From Paraphysoderma sedebokerense (taxonomy: Eukaryota > Blastocladiomycota > Physodermatomycetes > Physodermatales > Physodermataceae): a DNA stretch of 64,000 nucleotides. Of this stretch, positions 12,373 through 27,753 are shown one piece after another (the first letter of the stretch is position 1; each line of letters opens with the position of its first letter). Under the pieces are notes generated by a model that had not been told where the DNA came from, ran no database searches, and worked only from the letters and a program-made list of their open reading frames with translations. Made by a program: the position numbers and the translations under genes. The stretch spans positions 806,001 to 870,000 of the forward strand of contig JAHLJZ010000001.1 in assembly GCA_025602915.1 (NCBI GenBank), given 5' to 3'.

Positions 12373-12880
12373 TTTTTCTTTGTTTTTTGGTTAAAGTAGA
12401 AATTGGTTCAATGAATGGGACAACAAGATGTAGTTTGTAGAATTTTTGAAGTGAAGAAAGAACAGATAGAAACTACAAGAATGAAGCGCAGAATACAGGG
12501 AAAGAGGGAGGGGATAGGAATAACAACTGTAGAATTACAATGATGACGACTGCCTTCACAGTCTGTAATAATTCAAGGGAAAAACGCAGACTCAAAGAGG
12601 GAACGAGAAAGATGAGATTTTGAGGTGGAGAAAAATTGGAGGAGCATTGATGCAGAATGGAACGCGTCTCGAAGGGCCACGCACAATGCGTCACGTGTAT
12701 TTTGCTCATGTCACGTGTATTCAACTGCAGTCACATGAAAATCACGTGTTTATGGTCATGAGGGAACGGAACGCAAAGTGGATTGTTCCAACTGTGGAGA
12801 GCACACAAGTTCCCTTTCCATCCATATTTAGATTCCCTCCCCAGACCTGCAAATTACAACCGCAGAGTAAAACCAACCCA
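12373..12880. other. divergent promoter region, 508 bp
   Basis: This region separates the CDC14 start (-) from the syntaxin start (+). It holds three CACGTG palindromes, listed separately. Open frames here are short and lack family resemblance. Confidence 0.5.
12692..12748. promoter_or_regulatory. cluster of three CACGTG boxes
   Basis: CACGTG occurs at 12692-12697, 12712-12717 and 12743-12748, each preceded by T, with a related CACATG at 12732. CACGTG is the core site of bHLH factors such as Cbf1, Pho4 and USF/TFEB types. The cluster sits 133-189 bp before the syntaxin ATG and about 320 bp from the CDC14 ATG, so it could serve either gene. Binding is inferred from the motif alone. Confidence 0.5.
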
Positions 12881-14161
12881 ATGTCCTTCAACGATTTGGA
12901 AAGGGGCGTCCAGCTTCCGTTAACTTCTGACGGACAAGGTGAGTTGCTCTTCTCAATTGCTGATTGCTTTCTCGCTCCGCTGTTACTCATCGGTTGCCTT
13001 TCCCTGACACTCGCTTGTTCTAGCCAACGGCACTGAATCAGAGTACAGAGAAACTGTCCAATCTACTTCACAAAACATATTCAACATCTCGAATAATGTC
13101 GCTGGTATTCAGAAATTAGTTAGTTTCATCGGTACGGCCAAAGATAATGCGGATATGAGAAATCGATTGTACGTCTATTATATTTGCTGTTCGAATGGGA
13201 TAATCTCCTTTTTTTCAAATACGACACTAACAGTGGATTGCCGTGTGTAGACACAAATTGACGGAGGATACTCGAGAGTTAGTTAAACGAACAGGGAATG
13301 ATGTCAAACTGTTGAGTAATCTTGTCGAAATGGGATCACCCACTCAAAGGGTAAGTGTAGCCTGGAGTGATTGTTTTTTCTTGACATGACTACTCTCGAT
13401 GGTTATCTTTCTGACTTCATTTTATGAATAGCGTCAACGTAAATTGGAACAGCAGAAGTTATCAAAAGACTTTCAAAATGCCATGAGTCAATTTCAAACT
13501 GCCCAAAAGATATCAGCTCAAAAGTCTCGAGAATACGTCGACAAAGCGAGATCGCAGGCGTCTCAGGCATAGTATGTATTTCTTCAGTTACCATGATTGA
13601 AATCAAACAGAATTGACAATTTTGCACTATTCAGCCACCACGACGAGCACGATGATGCAGCGGAAGATCAGCCTTTAATTGACAACACAAACCAAAGGTA
13701 ATCTTCTTATATTATATGACGATACGTAGTCTTCTTACACATATTGCTTTGTAATGTACTTTTAGAATGCAGTTACAGACGTTAGAACCGCAGATTCAAT
13801 ACAATGAGACTGTAATTGCTGAACGGGAGGAAGAAATTCGTGAAATCGAGCAAGGTATTCACTTGGTGAATGAGATTTTCAGGGACCTAGGCACTTTAGT
13901 TCAGGAGCAAGGAAATGTGCTTGGTATAGTGTCGCTTCATGCTCACTTTAAATTTTTGTATTGAAAGCTAACTCTAAACCCTTCACAGATAATATTGAGA
14001 GCAACGTGTCGAACATCGCCGTGAACACAGAAAATGCGCATAGTGAATTGAGGAGAGCTTCGAAAAGTCAAAAATCATCGAGAAATACGAAATGCTGTAT
14101 TCTTTTGGTACTTGTTGTTTTGGCCGCGATACTGGTGATCATTGCCATCCCTAAAGGATAA
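12881..14161 (+). CDS. Pep12/syntaxin-7-like Qa-SNARE
   Basis: This tail-anchored SNARE drives fusion of endosomal and vacuolar membranes. Exons are 12881-12938, 13024-13168, 13251-13350, 13432-13571, 13635-13697, 13766-13923 and 13989-14161, giving 278 aa. The N-terminal half is the three-helix Habc domain. The SNARE motif runs from about residue 170 to 235 with the zero-layer glutamine in VQEQGNVLDNIESN. A basic stretch and a 20-residue hydrophobic anchor (CCILLVLVVLAAILVIIAIP) close the protein. Length and layout match Pep12/STX7/STX12. Placement in the endosomal group rather than plasma-membrane Sso1 rests on the short N-terminus and SNARE-motif sequence and is less certain than the Qa assignment. 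Confidence 0.87.
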
Positions 14162-14467
14162 GAGGAGGCTAGAGTAATATATGGATGGTGCCTCGTTTTG
14201 TATATGTTATACTATCAAGCCATTATTGTATCATATAACAGAAAAAATGAACGTCTTGTTGATTCTATCACCACTTTTCTTTGACGACGGCTTCACGCCT
14301 GTCCTGAAAGGTGCAACGGCACACTCGCCCCAACCGTTAAGACATCTTCACGCTTTCAAGAATTGATAGACGAAAAGCTCGCACGACTAACAGAAGTCTT
14401 GAATAGCTCTGATTTCTATCCGTCCTCTCCATTACCCTGCTATTATTTGAGACCTTCCCCCCCCTTC
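14162..14467. other. intergenic, 306 bp
   Basis: This stretch lies between the syntaxin stop and the REEP-like start. A short C-run precedes the REEP ATG. Nothing else is recognised. Confidence 0.4.
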
Positions 14468-15867
14468 ATGGGTCTAATATATGCAACCTGTAAATTAATC
14501 TGGTAAGTCTTGCCTCGCTTATCCCTTTCGTGCCCTCTAGTATATATTGGATTTTGCATCTTTAATTACAATCTCTAAATATTCAAACTTGATAGCGTCA
14601 CAAAAGGGATTTACTCCTCCTACAAAGCCTTACGGAGTGGCAATTCAGTGACACAGGCGAAATGGACCACATTTTGGATGGTGCTGGCCATATATAAGAT
14701 GGTGGAATCGGTGACAGACATAGTCTTATCATGGTATGCTTTTCTGTTTCCCATTATTCTTCACAGTGGGAGAGGCCTATAATGGAGTTTGGGTGGTTGA
14801 TAGACAGAAGTGAATAGTACTCATCGCTGTGATACGTGTAGGTTTCCTTTCTATACAGAGACAAAAACGATAATAGTGTTATGGTTCACAATTACCAAGA
14901 CTTCCGTAAGTTTTCAATTCTGTTTTCTCCTGTGTTTTGGGATCTACTTGTGGCATAGACCAAAGCGGAAAGGGATAAGAATGAACAAAGGTGTGAAGGA
15001 CAACTCATTTAAGATGAGACGCTAATTGAAATTTGCTTTAATGAAACAGGGCACCACATATTTATTTCAGCGGTATATAAAGCGACTTATAGATCTACAT
15101 GAATCTCAAATAGATGACGTTATAGAAAATGTACTCTTCCTTTTCTTTGATTACCTTACCCTTTCTGCTCTATTATTGGAACCCATGCTATCCAATTAAC
15201 GAACCTGTTCTTTATATGGGTAACTAAATCTAACCAATCTACTCTATAGTCCCAAAAGAAAGCACTTCAGCTCTCCATAATTTTTTCAAAACTTCTCCTC
15301 CAAGTCGCTGTAAACACTGTTATCAATTTCTCGAGACGAGTTCAGAACAACATGGCCGTATCTTCTTCATCGTCACGGCCCACACTTTCAGTTTCTTCAC
15401 CGACGTGTAGAACACGAAGGAAGCGGTTGCTAGAGAATGGCAATCGCAAAACCACCAAGACGGATAAACCAACGAGCGACTCAGAAGTTGAGATTCAAGA
15501 TGAAGATTATGCCGATGAAGAAGTAAACCTTGCCCAGGATTCATCCAAGAAAATAGAAACCATGGATGAAATGCGAAGGGCAGAGAAAATTATTCAAATA
15601 CTTGGTCCGTCGGATGTTACTGGTTCAAATCAAAAACAGAACGCGATCGAAAACGAGGAAAATTTCAAAAGTGGCGACGGTTTTGACGCGGTGAAATCTG
15701 TTGATACATCTACATCAACGAATCAGGTAAAAGTGGGAGGATCTGAAAAATTGGAGGAAGAGGAGACAGTGAAGTCCTCTTTGCTAAATCATGTTTCGAG
15801 TGACGGGTTACGTAGGCGATCTTCATTTACTGCGCTTAACGTCGCGTCAGTGAGTAAACGACCGTAG
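14468..15867 (+). CDS. REEP/TB2-DP1/HVA22-family ER membrane protein
   Basis: REEP/Yop1 proteins wedge into the ER membrane and shape tubules. Exons are 14468-14502, 14596-14733, 14842-14905, 15050-15130 and 15250-15867, giving 311 aa with consistent phases. Family marks in order are YSSYKAL, a hydrophobic segment with WTTFWMVLAIYKMVESVTD, then SWFPFYTETKTIIVLWF and TTYLFQRYIKRLIDLHESQID, collinear with animal REEP1-4. The last exon carries a Ser-rich, acidic, low-complexity tail of about 170 residues with RRRSSF near its end; read alone it would look like an orphan gene starting at 15352. The N-terminus is a few residues shorter than in animal relatives, so the start or first exon is the least certain part. 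The last four exons are well supported. Confidence 0.8.
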
Positions 15868-16239
15868 AAATATGACTGGGAGTGTGATGCTTGGTGAAAT
15901 TTGAAGGGAAGAATGACATAATTTATCTATCAAGTAAAATAATGTAATGGAAGGACGAAAGCAGGCACAAAGAGATAAATTGTTATAATAACGATATGTT
16001 ATGAGTGATGATAAGAGCCTTAACGGTTCTATGATTCCGTTTAGACAAATCGGGGCTGTATTTATTGTAGATAAACGAGAATGAAACATACTGAGCTTCA
16101 AAACGAGTTCAGAAATGGTCGCCGCGAAATTGCCAAACTTCAATTAGCGCTAAGTCTATATTGTCTACGGTTTACACATGCACAAATTACTGTCTGAGTG
16201 TTCTAAATATAATGGCAACTAAATGGTCTTATTTAGAAT
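15868..16239. other. intergenic, convergent 3' ends
   Basis: AT-rich sequence between the REEP-like stop (+) and the TATDN1 stop (-). No gene or repeat is seen. Confidence 0.4.
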
Positions 16240-17487
16240 CTACCGTTCTACTTCTGCTCCCCTAAAGAAGACATCACATGAATTCCTGAAAGCGGCGTCG
16301 GCTACCTCCTCAATCGAGACGCCTTTAACATTTGCAACGATTTCCAACACTTTTAATACATTACACGGCTCATTTCTACTTTTTATCATTTTTTGTGGTT
16401 TGTGTCGTTCAGGTTTGGAGACTATGGAGTCTGAAGAGAAAAAGTAGTTTGGAAAAGGGTAAGATTCTGAAGAAAATGCCGGTTTAAGTGTCGAGGAAGA
16501 TAAGGAAGCTAAGGAGGCAGGAGCAGAAGGCGAAGAGGAAAGGAAATTGAACGACGAATGTGTTGGACGGATGTCGCACCATGGGGCGTCGGTTTCTAAG
16601 AGGAGTCTGTCGAGTGGGATTTCTTTCAATACAGATATATTAGAGGGGTGCTTTAGGGAGCTGAAGATCGTTGTAATTTGGGGAGTAAAATGACAAATCA
16701 GATCAAATGTCATTAGTAGGAATCTAGAAGAGGCGGTATAGTCCGTTTCGGTGCATTGAACTGCGCGGACGAAGGATTAGAAATATAAATCATACCATCC
16801 ATTTATACCGATGTACAAGTCCAGATCTATCAATCGTTTCATCTCATCTATCGATCCATCGAATGAATGCACGACGCCGGTACTAAATTCGCTTCGATGC
16901 TTTTGCATTATACCAATGAAATCATTCCCTGTATTTCTATTGTGTAAGAACATCGGCAATCCTGTTTCACTCGCTAATTTAATTTGCAATGGAAAATATT
17001 TAAGTTGTATTTCTTTCGGACAGAATTGAAGGCGGTCGTAGTCTGTAGGGTAGAACGTTAGAAGGGAGGGCGGACAGGCGATAGTCGGAGAATAAACAGA
17101 GACGCAGATAATACCTAACCCACATTCTCCAATTGCAACAACTTTGCCTTTTGCTTTACCTTCCAATGCCAACTTTCTTAGCGAATTTAAATAAGTGTCC
17201 GGATTGCCATCACCGACGGTTTCGAATTCTTTCGACCGTGTCGGATGACACCCAACAGTAGAATACAATTCTAACCCTTCTTGAGTCGACTCTATCGCCA
17301 TATCCAGGGCTTCCTTTGATTCCTCTAGTGTTGTGCCAGTTATGATGATCTTCTCTAACCCGGCCGCTTTCGAACGAGCCAACACCTCACTAAAATCGTT
17401 AGGATGCAGCTGTTTGCCACGATAGATACCCTTAAATACAGGATCTGTAAGGTTAACTGCAATGTCGACGAGTCTTAGCGGTGGCAT
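16240..17487 (-). CDS. TATDN1: TatD-family metal-dependent deoxyribonuclease (TATDN1-like)
   Basis: TATDN1 is a 3'-5' DNase of the amidohydrolase superfamily. Exons are 17115-17487, 16796-17042 and 16240-16660, giving 346 aa. Family motifs read DIAVNLTDPVFKGIYRG at the N-terminus, AIGECGLDYDRLQFCP across the first splice, MFLHNRNTGNDF, GVVHSFDGS, LYIGINGCSLK across the second splice and LLLETDAPWCDIRPTH. The metal ligands (Glu of GECGLD, His of FLHNR, His of VVHSFD, Asp of ETDAPW) are all present. A Ser-rich insert of about 60 residues follows ETDAPW and is longer than in animal TATDN1. It is divergent from the PheRS gene, 181 bp away. Confidence 0.9.
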
Positions 17488-17668
17488 GATGATTTGCTGT
17501 TATGGATATTACGTTTTAAATGTTACATATTCTGAGTTCACGAAATTTGACTTTTTCCACGTCGGACGAAAAATAAACAAAAAGTGACTCCTCGGCTCCT
17601 TTATCCTACTCATCTTTCGAAGAATTTCTTTACCTCTGTTTCCATTCTCCTTCGTCGATTTCTACACA
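17488..17668. promoter_or_regulatory. short bidirectional promoter between TATDN1 and PheRS alpha
   Basis: The two divergent start codons are only 181 bp apart, so their promoters must share this interval. No named motif is recognised. Confidence 0.45.
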
Positions 17669-20098
<2,430 letters not shown>

Positions 20099-20446
20099 AT
20101 AATTGTATTTGTATAATGCCTTGTCGCAATGTTTTTGATACTAAGGAGAAGAATGGAACTATAAAGCTGAACGACAATAGATATAATTTTACATGACTTA
20201 TCTTTTCAAAATGATGGCTAATTTGAACCAACCCAGAACTTACATTTCAGTCTATGGTATAATGACAACTACTGAAATGCAACATGAGCATACTGATTTG
20301 CTTATCTTCAGCGACGATGAATTTAATATACAATATCTATGTTACATTTACGGAATTTATAAAATCGTTCCGCATAAAATTGTTGTTCTGTTGTCTTTTA
20401 ATTGAAAGGTTTACTTTGATTTCGTCATTTGATCCCCCATCTTCAT
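20099..20446. other. intergenic, convergent 3' ends
   Basis: AT-rich 3' flanks of PheRS alpha (+) and CWC24 (-). No gene is seen. Confidence 0.4.
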
Positions 20447-21937
<1,491 letters not shown>

Positions 21938-24637
21938 TCACGATTCTTCCTTCAATTCTTTTATCACCGCTTCTTGCTGAACAGTTCCTACACGACCATA
22001 CCCTATCAATTTCATTGTAAACGTACCAGCACCTCCAGTTAAGCTCCTCAATGTAGACGAATACCCAATCAACTCGCTCAATGGAATATTTGCTTTCACG
22101 ATTTGCTTTCCGGACACTTCAGAATATGATTCTTCATTTTCTTCATTCTCGTTCAAATTTTCCATTCCCAACATTTTACCTCGTCGTTTACCCGTGATAT
22201 CTCGAACTACACTACCAACGTACTTGTCGGGTACCGCAACATCTACTTGCATCACAGGTTCCATTAAATAAACTGTCCCGTTTGATAATAACTTTTTGAC
22301 TAAGAAATGCGTGCAATTAGTGATAGCGACTGGTGTGGTTAACTCTGGTCCGAATGATTCGAGGGATGACAGGGTTAAAGAGAGATTCGTGAGTGGGAAT
22401 CCGAGAAGCGGTCCACGAGATAACGCAGTTTGCGCAGTTTGTGAGATTTTGGTGGTTGATTCTTCGACGGGGATTTCGGGTTCATGAGGAGATGATGGAG
22501 ATGAGGAAGATGCAGGATTGGGGGGAATAGAGGAGGTTTGAATAGACGCCGCTGATTTGATATCGACTACAACTTCGTTTAAAAGTTGACCCGACTCGTT
22601 TAGCCTAATAATATCATGATCGTTTTCATCTAAATTGTCGTTCAAATTTTTCAGGCTGCCGCTCATTCCAGCTTTCAGTAATTTTCCATTCATGTCACGT
22701 TCATAAATGACTCTCTCTTCTACTTTTTCTTCAAGTAGGTCAACTCCTTCTCTATACCCTATCCTCATTTTACCCGTAGTTGCATTCACTTTATACTGAC
22801 TGATTAATCGGTCTTTTGTAATTTCTAAATGCAATTCACCCATACCGCTGATTAAAGTTTGTCCGGTATCGGCATCAATCGACACCTTGACGCTAGGATC
22901 TTCCTTGACCAACATTTGAAGGGCATCAGCGAGAACTTTTTCTTCGGATGTACTCGAAGCTTGAATGGAACAAAAGAACACGGGCGGTGGAATCGGTGGA
23001 CCCTGGAGTTTGATTGGTTTGCTAGCTTCGGTGGAAAGAAGAAGGGTGTCGCCTGTTTTGGTTTGTTTGAGACCAACGATGACGCCAATGTTACCTGGAC
23101 CAATATTTGTGATTTCTTGACTTTCGTCGGCGTAGATTTCTAAAAGTTTGTTGATTCGTTCTTTACAGTTTTGAGTCGAGTTAAATACAGTGGCACGGTT
23201 GTTCAGGGAGCCTGTATATGTTTGGTAAGTAAGACTATTACTCCAATTAAGGCCAGAAAATTCATGATAAATACTGCATACCGGAATAAACGCGGACGAA
23301 TACCAAAGGACCACGCTTAGCATCATTCACCACTTTGAATGCAAGAGCACAAAATTTTTTGTCCGTAATTTTGACTTCCAATTCTTTACCCTTCGTATCA
23401 ACCGCCAAGACAGATCCTCTTTCTATCGGGCTCGGTAGATAATCAAGAACGGCATCCATTAAAGGTTGCACGCCCAGATTTTTGAAAGACGCTCCACAAA
23501 ATACGGGCACTCCTTTTCCAGACATAGTGACTCGTTTCAACGCACTCTTCAAATCAGCTTCTGTTACTTTCAACGGATCTTCAAACTCTAAAAACTTTTC
23601 TAATAATTCGTCATCCAAATCTGAGAGTTCATCAATAAGATTACTTCTAGCTTCTACGGCTTGTTCGTACAAGACAGACTCTTTCGGTAATTTGATCCGT
23701 TTTACTAGCGCACCTGAAGGATCGCTCTTCCAATTCAACACTTCCATTCTGACAACATCGATAATGCCGTCAAATCCTGTCCCCGAACTTTGCATATTCA
23801 TCAATGCATTGTCCCCTTCAACTCCTTGTCCCTTTCCCATTCCGGCCTCGTCATGACCAAACACAGGTATCTGACAAACCACCGGTTTCCCCCACTTTCC
23901 CAACTTAGTTTTCATCATATCAATCGTTCTGAAATAATTAGCACCCTCTCTATCCATTTTATTCACAAATACTATCCTCGGTATTCGATACCGATTCGCC
24001 TGACTCCACACAGTCTCAGTCTGGGCTTCTACACCCGCTACACCGTCTAATATCGTCACCGCCCCATCAAGAACTCGTAAAGATCGTTCGACTTCGAAGG
24101 TGAAATCAACGTGACCGGGGGTATCGATGAGATTGATTCGATGATTGTTCCAGTTAAATGTGATGGCTGCTGAGTTGATGGTGATGCCTCGTTCTCGTTC
24201 TTGAGGAAGGTAATCAGTAACGGTAGATCCTGAATCCACGTCTGAAAAATCGGGTTTGATTCAAATGATTTCCGTTAGTTTATTGTTCTTGTGAAAACGA
24301 TCAACTGAAAGTAGCATTAATCGTCAACGGGAATGATATTTACCTCCGATTCGTTTTGTAAATCCCGCATAATGAAGTATTCGTTCCGTCGTTGTAGTCT
24401 TTCCGGCATCAATGTGAGCTATAATACCTATATTCCGTATTTTCTGAACTTCCGATTGGGCTATAATTCAAAATAGATACATCGTTAGGAAACTTGCTCC
24501 TTTGTAATGGAAATCGTTGCACCGAGTCAAATCCGGTTTTTTAACGTACAAAATGAAGAATATCGTTTTAACTGTATCACCAATAACTTTGTGTTCAAGC
24601 GACATTGCGTTTTTATTGCCGCAGTGACAAACCACAT
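21938..24637 (-). CDS. MEF2: mitochondrial elongation factor G2 (ribosome-releasing factor 2)
   Basis: MEF2/GFM2 is a translational GTPase that works with the recycling factor to split mitochondrial ribosomes. Exons are 24550-24637, 24344-24460, 23282-24241 and 21938-23211, giving 812 aa. The first exon encodes an Arg/Lys-rich presequence ([15 protein letters not shown]...) fitting mitochondrial import. The G domain shows [33 protein letters not shown] and NKMD. Later domains match GFM2 ([21 protein letters not shown]-like end). Domain IV carries an extra Ser/Pro-rich loop of about 50 residues compared with human GFM2. The start at 24637 was chosen over an ATG at 24619 because only it gives a frame that joins the next exon. 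The divergent neighbour begins 205 bp away. Confidence 0.92.
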
Positions 24638-24842
24638 TCTATTGTATCATAAATAAAGAGGAACTTATTTCATCCAGTGGAATTTATGAAAATGTCAAAG
24701 GGGCGCCAAAACTTCCAGAACAGTTTTTGTTTATCGGGCAAAGTCCCCGTTCCCTCTTTGCAAGAATTGTCCACTCGTTTCGTGTTCGAGGCTCCCTCTA
24801 GTTACAAACGACCATATTTCATTGCAAAACATTCTAGAGACA

Positions 24843-25914
24843 ATGTCAACAATAAGGGCAGCGAAAATAGCATTACGGAAGTCAGTTAAAGCTCGGCTAA
24901 AAGATCTTCAACCCGAAGTCATCTCAGAAGAATGTAATCCCCATTTCACCATATTCATTTTTCCACTTTCCATAATCAGTTTCGTTCCAATGAATGTAGG
25001 ATTAACGAGGTATCACTATAGCAGGAAACGTATTGAAATGCTTATTATCGATGAAAGAATACCAGACCGCAAAGAATATTAGTATCTATTTGTCAATGCC
25101 GAAAGGAGAGATTCAAACGACTGATATCATCAGAGATTTATTCCAAAGAGGTGAATCAAAAAGTTACAACTCAAATCATGTGATCGATTAGAATTGATTT
25201 ATTGACATGAAAATCGGGTAGGTAAAAATGTGTATATACCGCATTGGAATCCGCTGGGTAGTTCAAAAGGTAACGACGAAATGGAAATGGTAAAGTTACA
25301 TTCTTGGGAGGATTTTGTATCGTTGCCGCATAACAGTTGGGGAATTCCAGAACCCAAAGACGGTGAAGAAAGAGAAAAAGGTAATTGGTTACTGTTTTAT
25401 TTTTTGTGGAATGAGTTTTGGTGGCCTGGATATTTACCCGTGTCTTTCTCCGTTTCGGTTCGGGTACACGGGCCGTGTCGATAGCGTTCGAAAAGGTACC
25501 GTTGGATTTGATAGTGATGCCTGGATTAGCTTTTGACGATCAAGGTAACAGATTAGGCCATGGAAAGGGGTAAGTCGACCAATATATCCCCAACGATTGA
25601 TAATCAACGGTTCACTGATTTTAAAATATTTGATCAACAGGTACTATGACAAGTACATTTCGAAGAGTATACTATTATCTAAATCTATGGGCGTACCAAA
25701 ACCTACAACAAGTAAGCCGTGATTCCTTGTACCGCTGGTTTTCAACTGCTCCTCTAACGACCAGACTGAACGGTTCTGTTCATTTTTTGATTACAAAGTT
25801 GCACTGGCATTGTCTGCGCAAATCGTGTCGTCTGACACTGTTATTCCTACTGATCAGTTTGATTTGAAACCTGATTATATAATTGTTGGAGATAAAATAC
25901 GAAAAATTAATTAA
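24843..25914 (+). CDS. FAU1: 5-formyltetrahydrofolate cyclo-ligase
   Basis: The enzyme converts 5-formyl-THF to 5,10-methenyl-THF using ATP. Exons are 24843-24933, 25022-25150, 25222-25380, 25485-25569, 25641-25711 and 25799-25914, giving 216 aa, a normal size for the family. Motifs are SIYLSMPKGEIQTTDIIRDL, KNVYIPHWNP, the active-site loop [26 protein letters not shown] and PTDQFDLKPDYII. An in-frame ATG 21 bases upstream (24822) would add seven residues; I took the second because it is closer to the family N-terminus. No targeting signal is obvious, so it is probably cytosolic. Confidence 0.9.
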
Positions 25915-26323
25915 ATTTACGTTGGAGCGTCCACGGATTCCTGTACATCATTAGACCAGGCTTCTGGAATCGGTTAGGGGGCGCTCGATGGGGCGACGTA
26001 ACATTAATGTTATTAAACTAAAATTCTTATGTATTAAAATGATGTTCATTTTATGATCGCTTCAATCCACAAAAGAGACACTGTCAACATTATGGACAAA
26101 TTTCTCTCGTTCGTAAGTCTCAGTCACTCACCAATCACTTGGTGGCGAAGCAAGGTCCACAGATCTCCAACGGATCCACCGCCGTTCAATACAAATTCAA
26201 TCCTCGCCCTTTACAAGACAACTCTTCATCTACTTCACATCCATTCTTCACCCATTAAACTCTTTATCCCGTCACAAACACTTCTCCATAACCTGCGACG
26301 ATAAAGCCAAAAGAGGAGAAGCG
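25915..26323. other. intergenic, 409 bp
   Basis: This is the promoter side of the cyclin gene. A short frame from 26053 ends before the cyclin start and shows no family resemblance. Confidence 0.4.
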
Positions 26324-27753
26324 ATGACGGCTTCATCCGATCGTAAATACAATTTTGCAAAACACAGTACCAGTCCCTCCAAGAAACACTATCCAATCGG
26401 CACCTCATCTTCATCGAATTCTCATGTGAATTATAAACCTCCAGATTTTATCCGTAAATTGGGGATTTGGTTAAAAATGTAAGAGGTTTTTACTGTTTCC
26501 TGCGTTCTTGAAAAACTGAGTCTGGTGGTCCCGGAATGGATTACTTGTAGGAAGGGGAAGGATTTTTAAGATTGTAGAAACGGTAAATTGACGTTTGGTT
26601 GGGATTTTTGTGTTATTTGATTTAGAACGGATCAAACCGTATCGACGGCTATGGTTTATTTACATCGGTATCAACAGTACATGAAAGAATACAAGAGTCG
26701 ACATAGAGATACTTCGAATTTTAATATAGACATTTACGTAAGTTACTCGATTGCTTATAATTCATTTATGACTACCGAACGATATTGGCGAAACGGCGAC
26801 TGATAAGTTTGCGTGGATGTGTTGGCTTGCATTGACTATATGTTACTTTTTGTTTGGCAGCTTATATGTACGACTTGTGTGCTTACGGCTTGTAAAGTGA
26901 CTGAAGAACCGAGGAAGCCAAGAGATATTTTGAATGTGGGGTATAGGTAATTATTTGTCAGCCGATTTCTCCAAGTCTGAGATTCTATTTGCGTAGATAC
27001 AAATCGCCACTGCGACCGTGCTAACTGATTTATTTGATGAATCCTTTTGTATTTTAGGTTACTCAGTAAAGATGGAGAAGAACTCAAGATTGGTGATACG
27101 TATTGGAAACTCAAAGAAAGTTTATGTACCGCTGAAGCTGTGCTTTTGAGGATACTGAATTTTCAAATGATGGTTGATTTACCGTACATGACGATCACGA
27201 CGATTATACGTGAGTATTATAATATACAACCGGGAATACCGTTACCGACCCCGAATTTGTATGAAGGGAGTGAATTGAAACATGACGGTAACGATGGTGG
27301 GGGAGGGATCGATGAGTGTACTGGTATGTGAATTGTTTATTTCTATTGTCCTTTAACATTTGGTTATGCCTTTAGATGCCTTTGCATCTTCAAATTAAAA
27401 AGATGGCGTATGAAATTATGCCGTGATCGGCGCGGGATCGTTGGGATCTGAAATGTTTTCGATCTTTCAATGCAGGCTATGGCTGACCGGACATTCATCT
27501 TTGTTTGATTCATGATTCCGATATACTAGTTACCAACAGCTCAGTAGAAGCGATGTCGGTTTATCAATTGGCCTGGTCATTCGTGAACGATTGTTACCTT
27601 TATTCAAAGATTGTGCTGGACTATGAACCGAGGTTGGTGGGAGTGGCGTGCTGCATATGTGCACTTCGAATATGTCGACAAGACTATGATATGGAGGAGT
27701 TTTGTAGGAAGTATGGAGGATGGGATATTGAAGAAAAGATACTCGGTAGGTAG
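26324..27753 (+). CDS. cyclin Q (FAM58)-like cyclin
   Basis: Cyclin Q in animals activates CDK10. Exons are 26324-26478, 26626-26737, 26861-26946, 27058-27323 and 27545-27753, giving 275 aa. The cyclin box begins at IRKLGIWLK and continues through TAMVYLHRYQ, TACKVTEEPRKPRDILNVGYR and WKLKESLCTAEAVLLRILNFQM. The run KPRDILNV...WKL..S...E..LLR.L.FQ is close to the FAM58 pattern. A Gly/Asp-rich loop separates the two cyclin folds. The second fold is short, ending in DIEEKILGR, so a further 3' exon is possible, although a stop follows directly. A cyclin is certain; the Q subgroup is likely but not proved. Confidence 0.75.

Noticed and set aside
15352-15867. Stand-alone 171-codon gene
   Set aside because: It is in frame with an acceptor at 15249 and continues the REEP-like gene; the ATG at 15352 is internal.
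23212-23326. Open frame across the last intron of mitochondrial EF-G2
   Set aside because: The intron happens to be open at its 3' side; family alignment joins YSG to [10 protein letters not shown] exactly at the splice.
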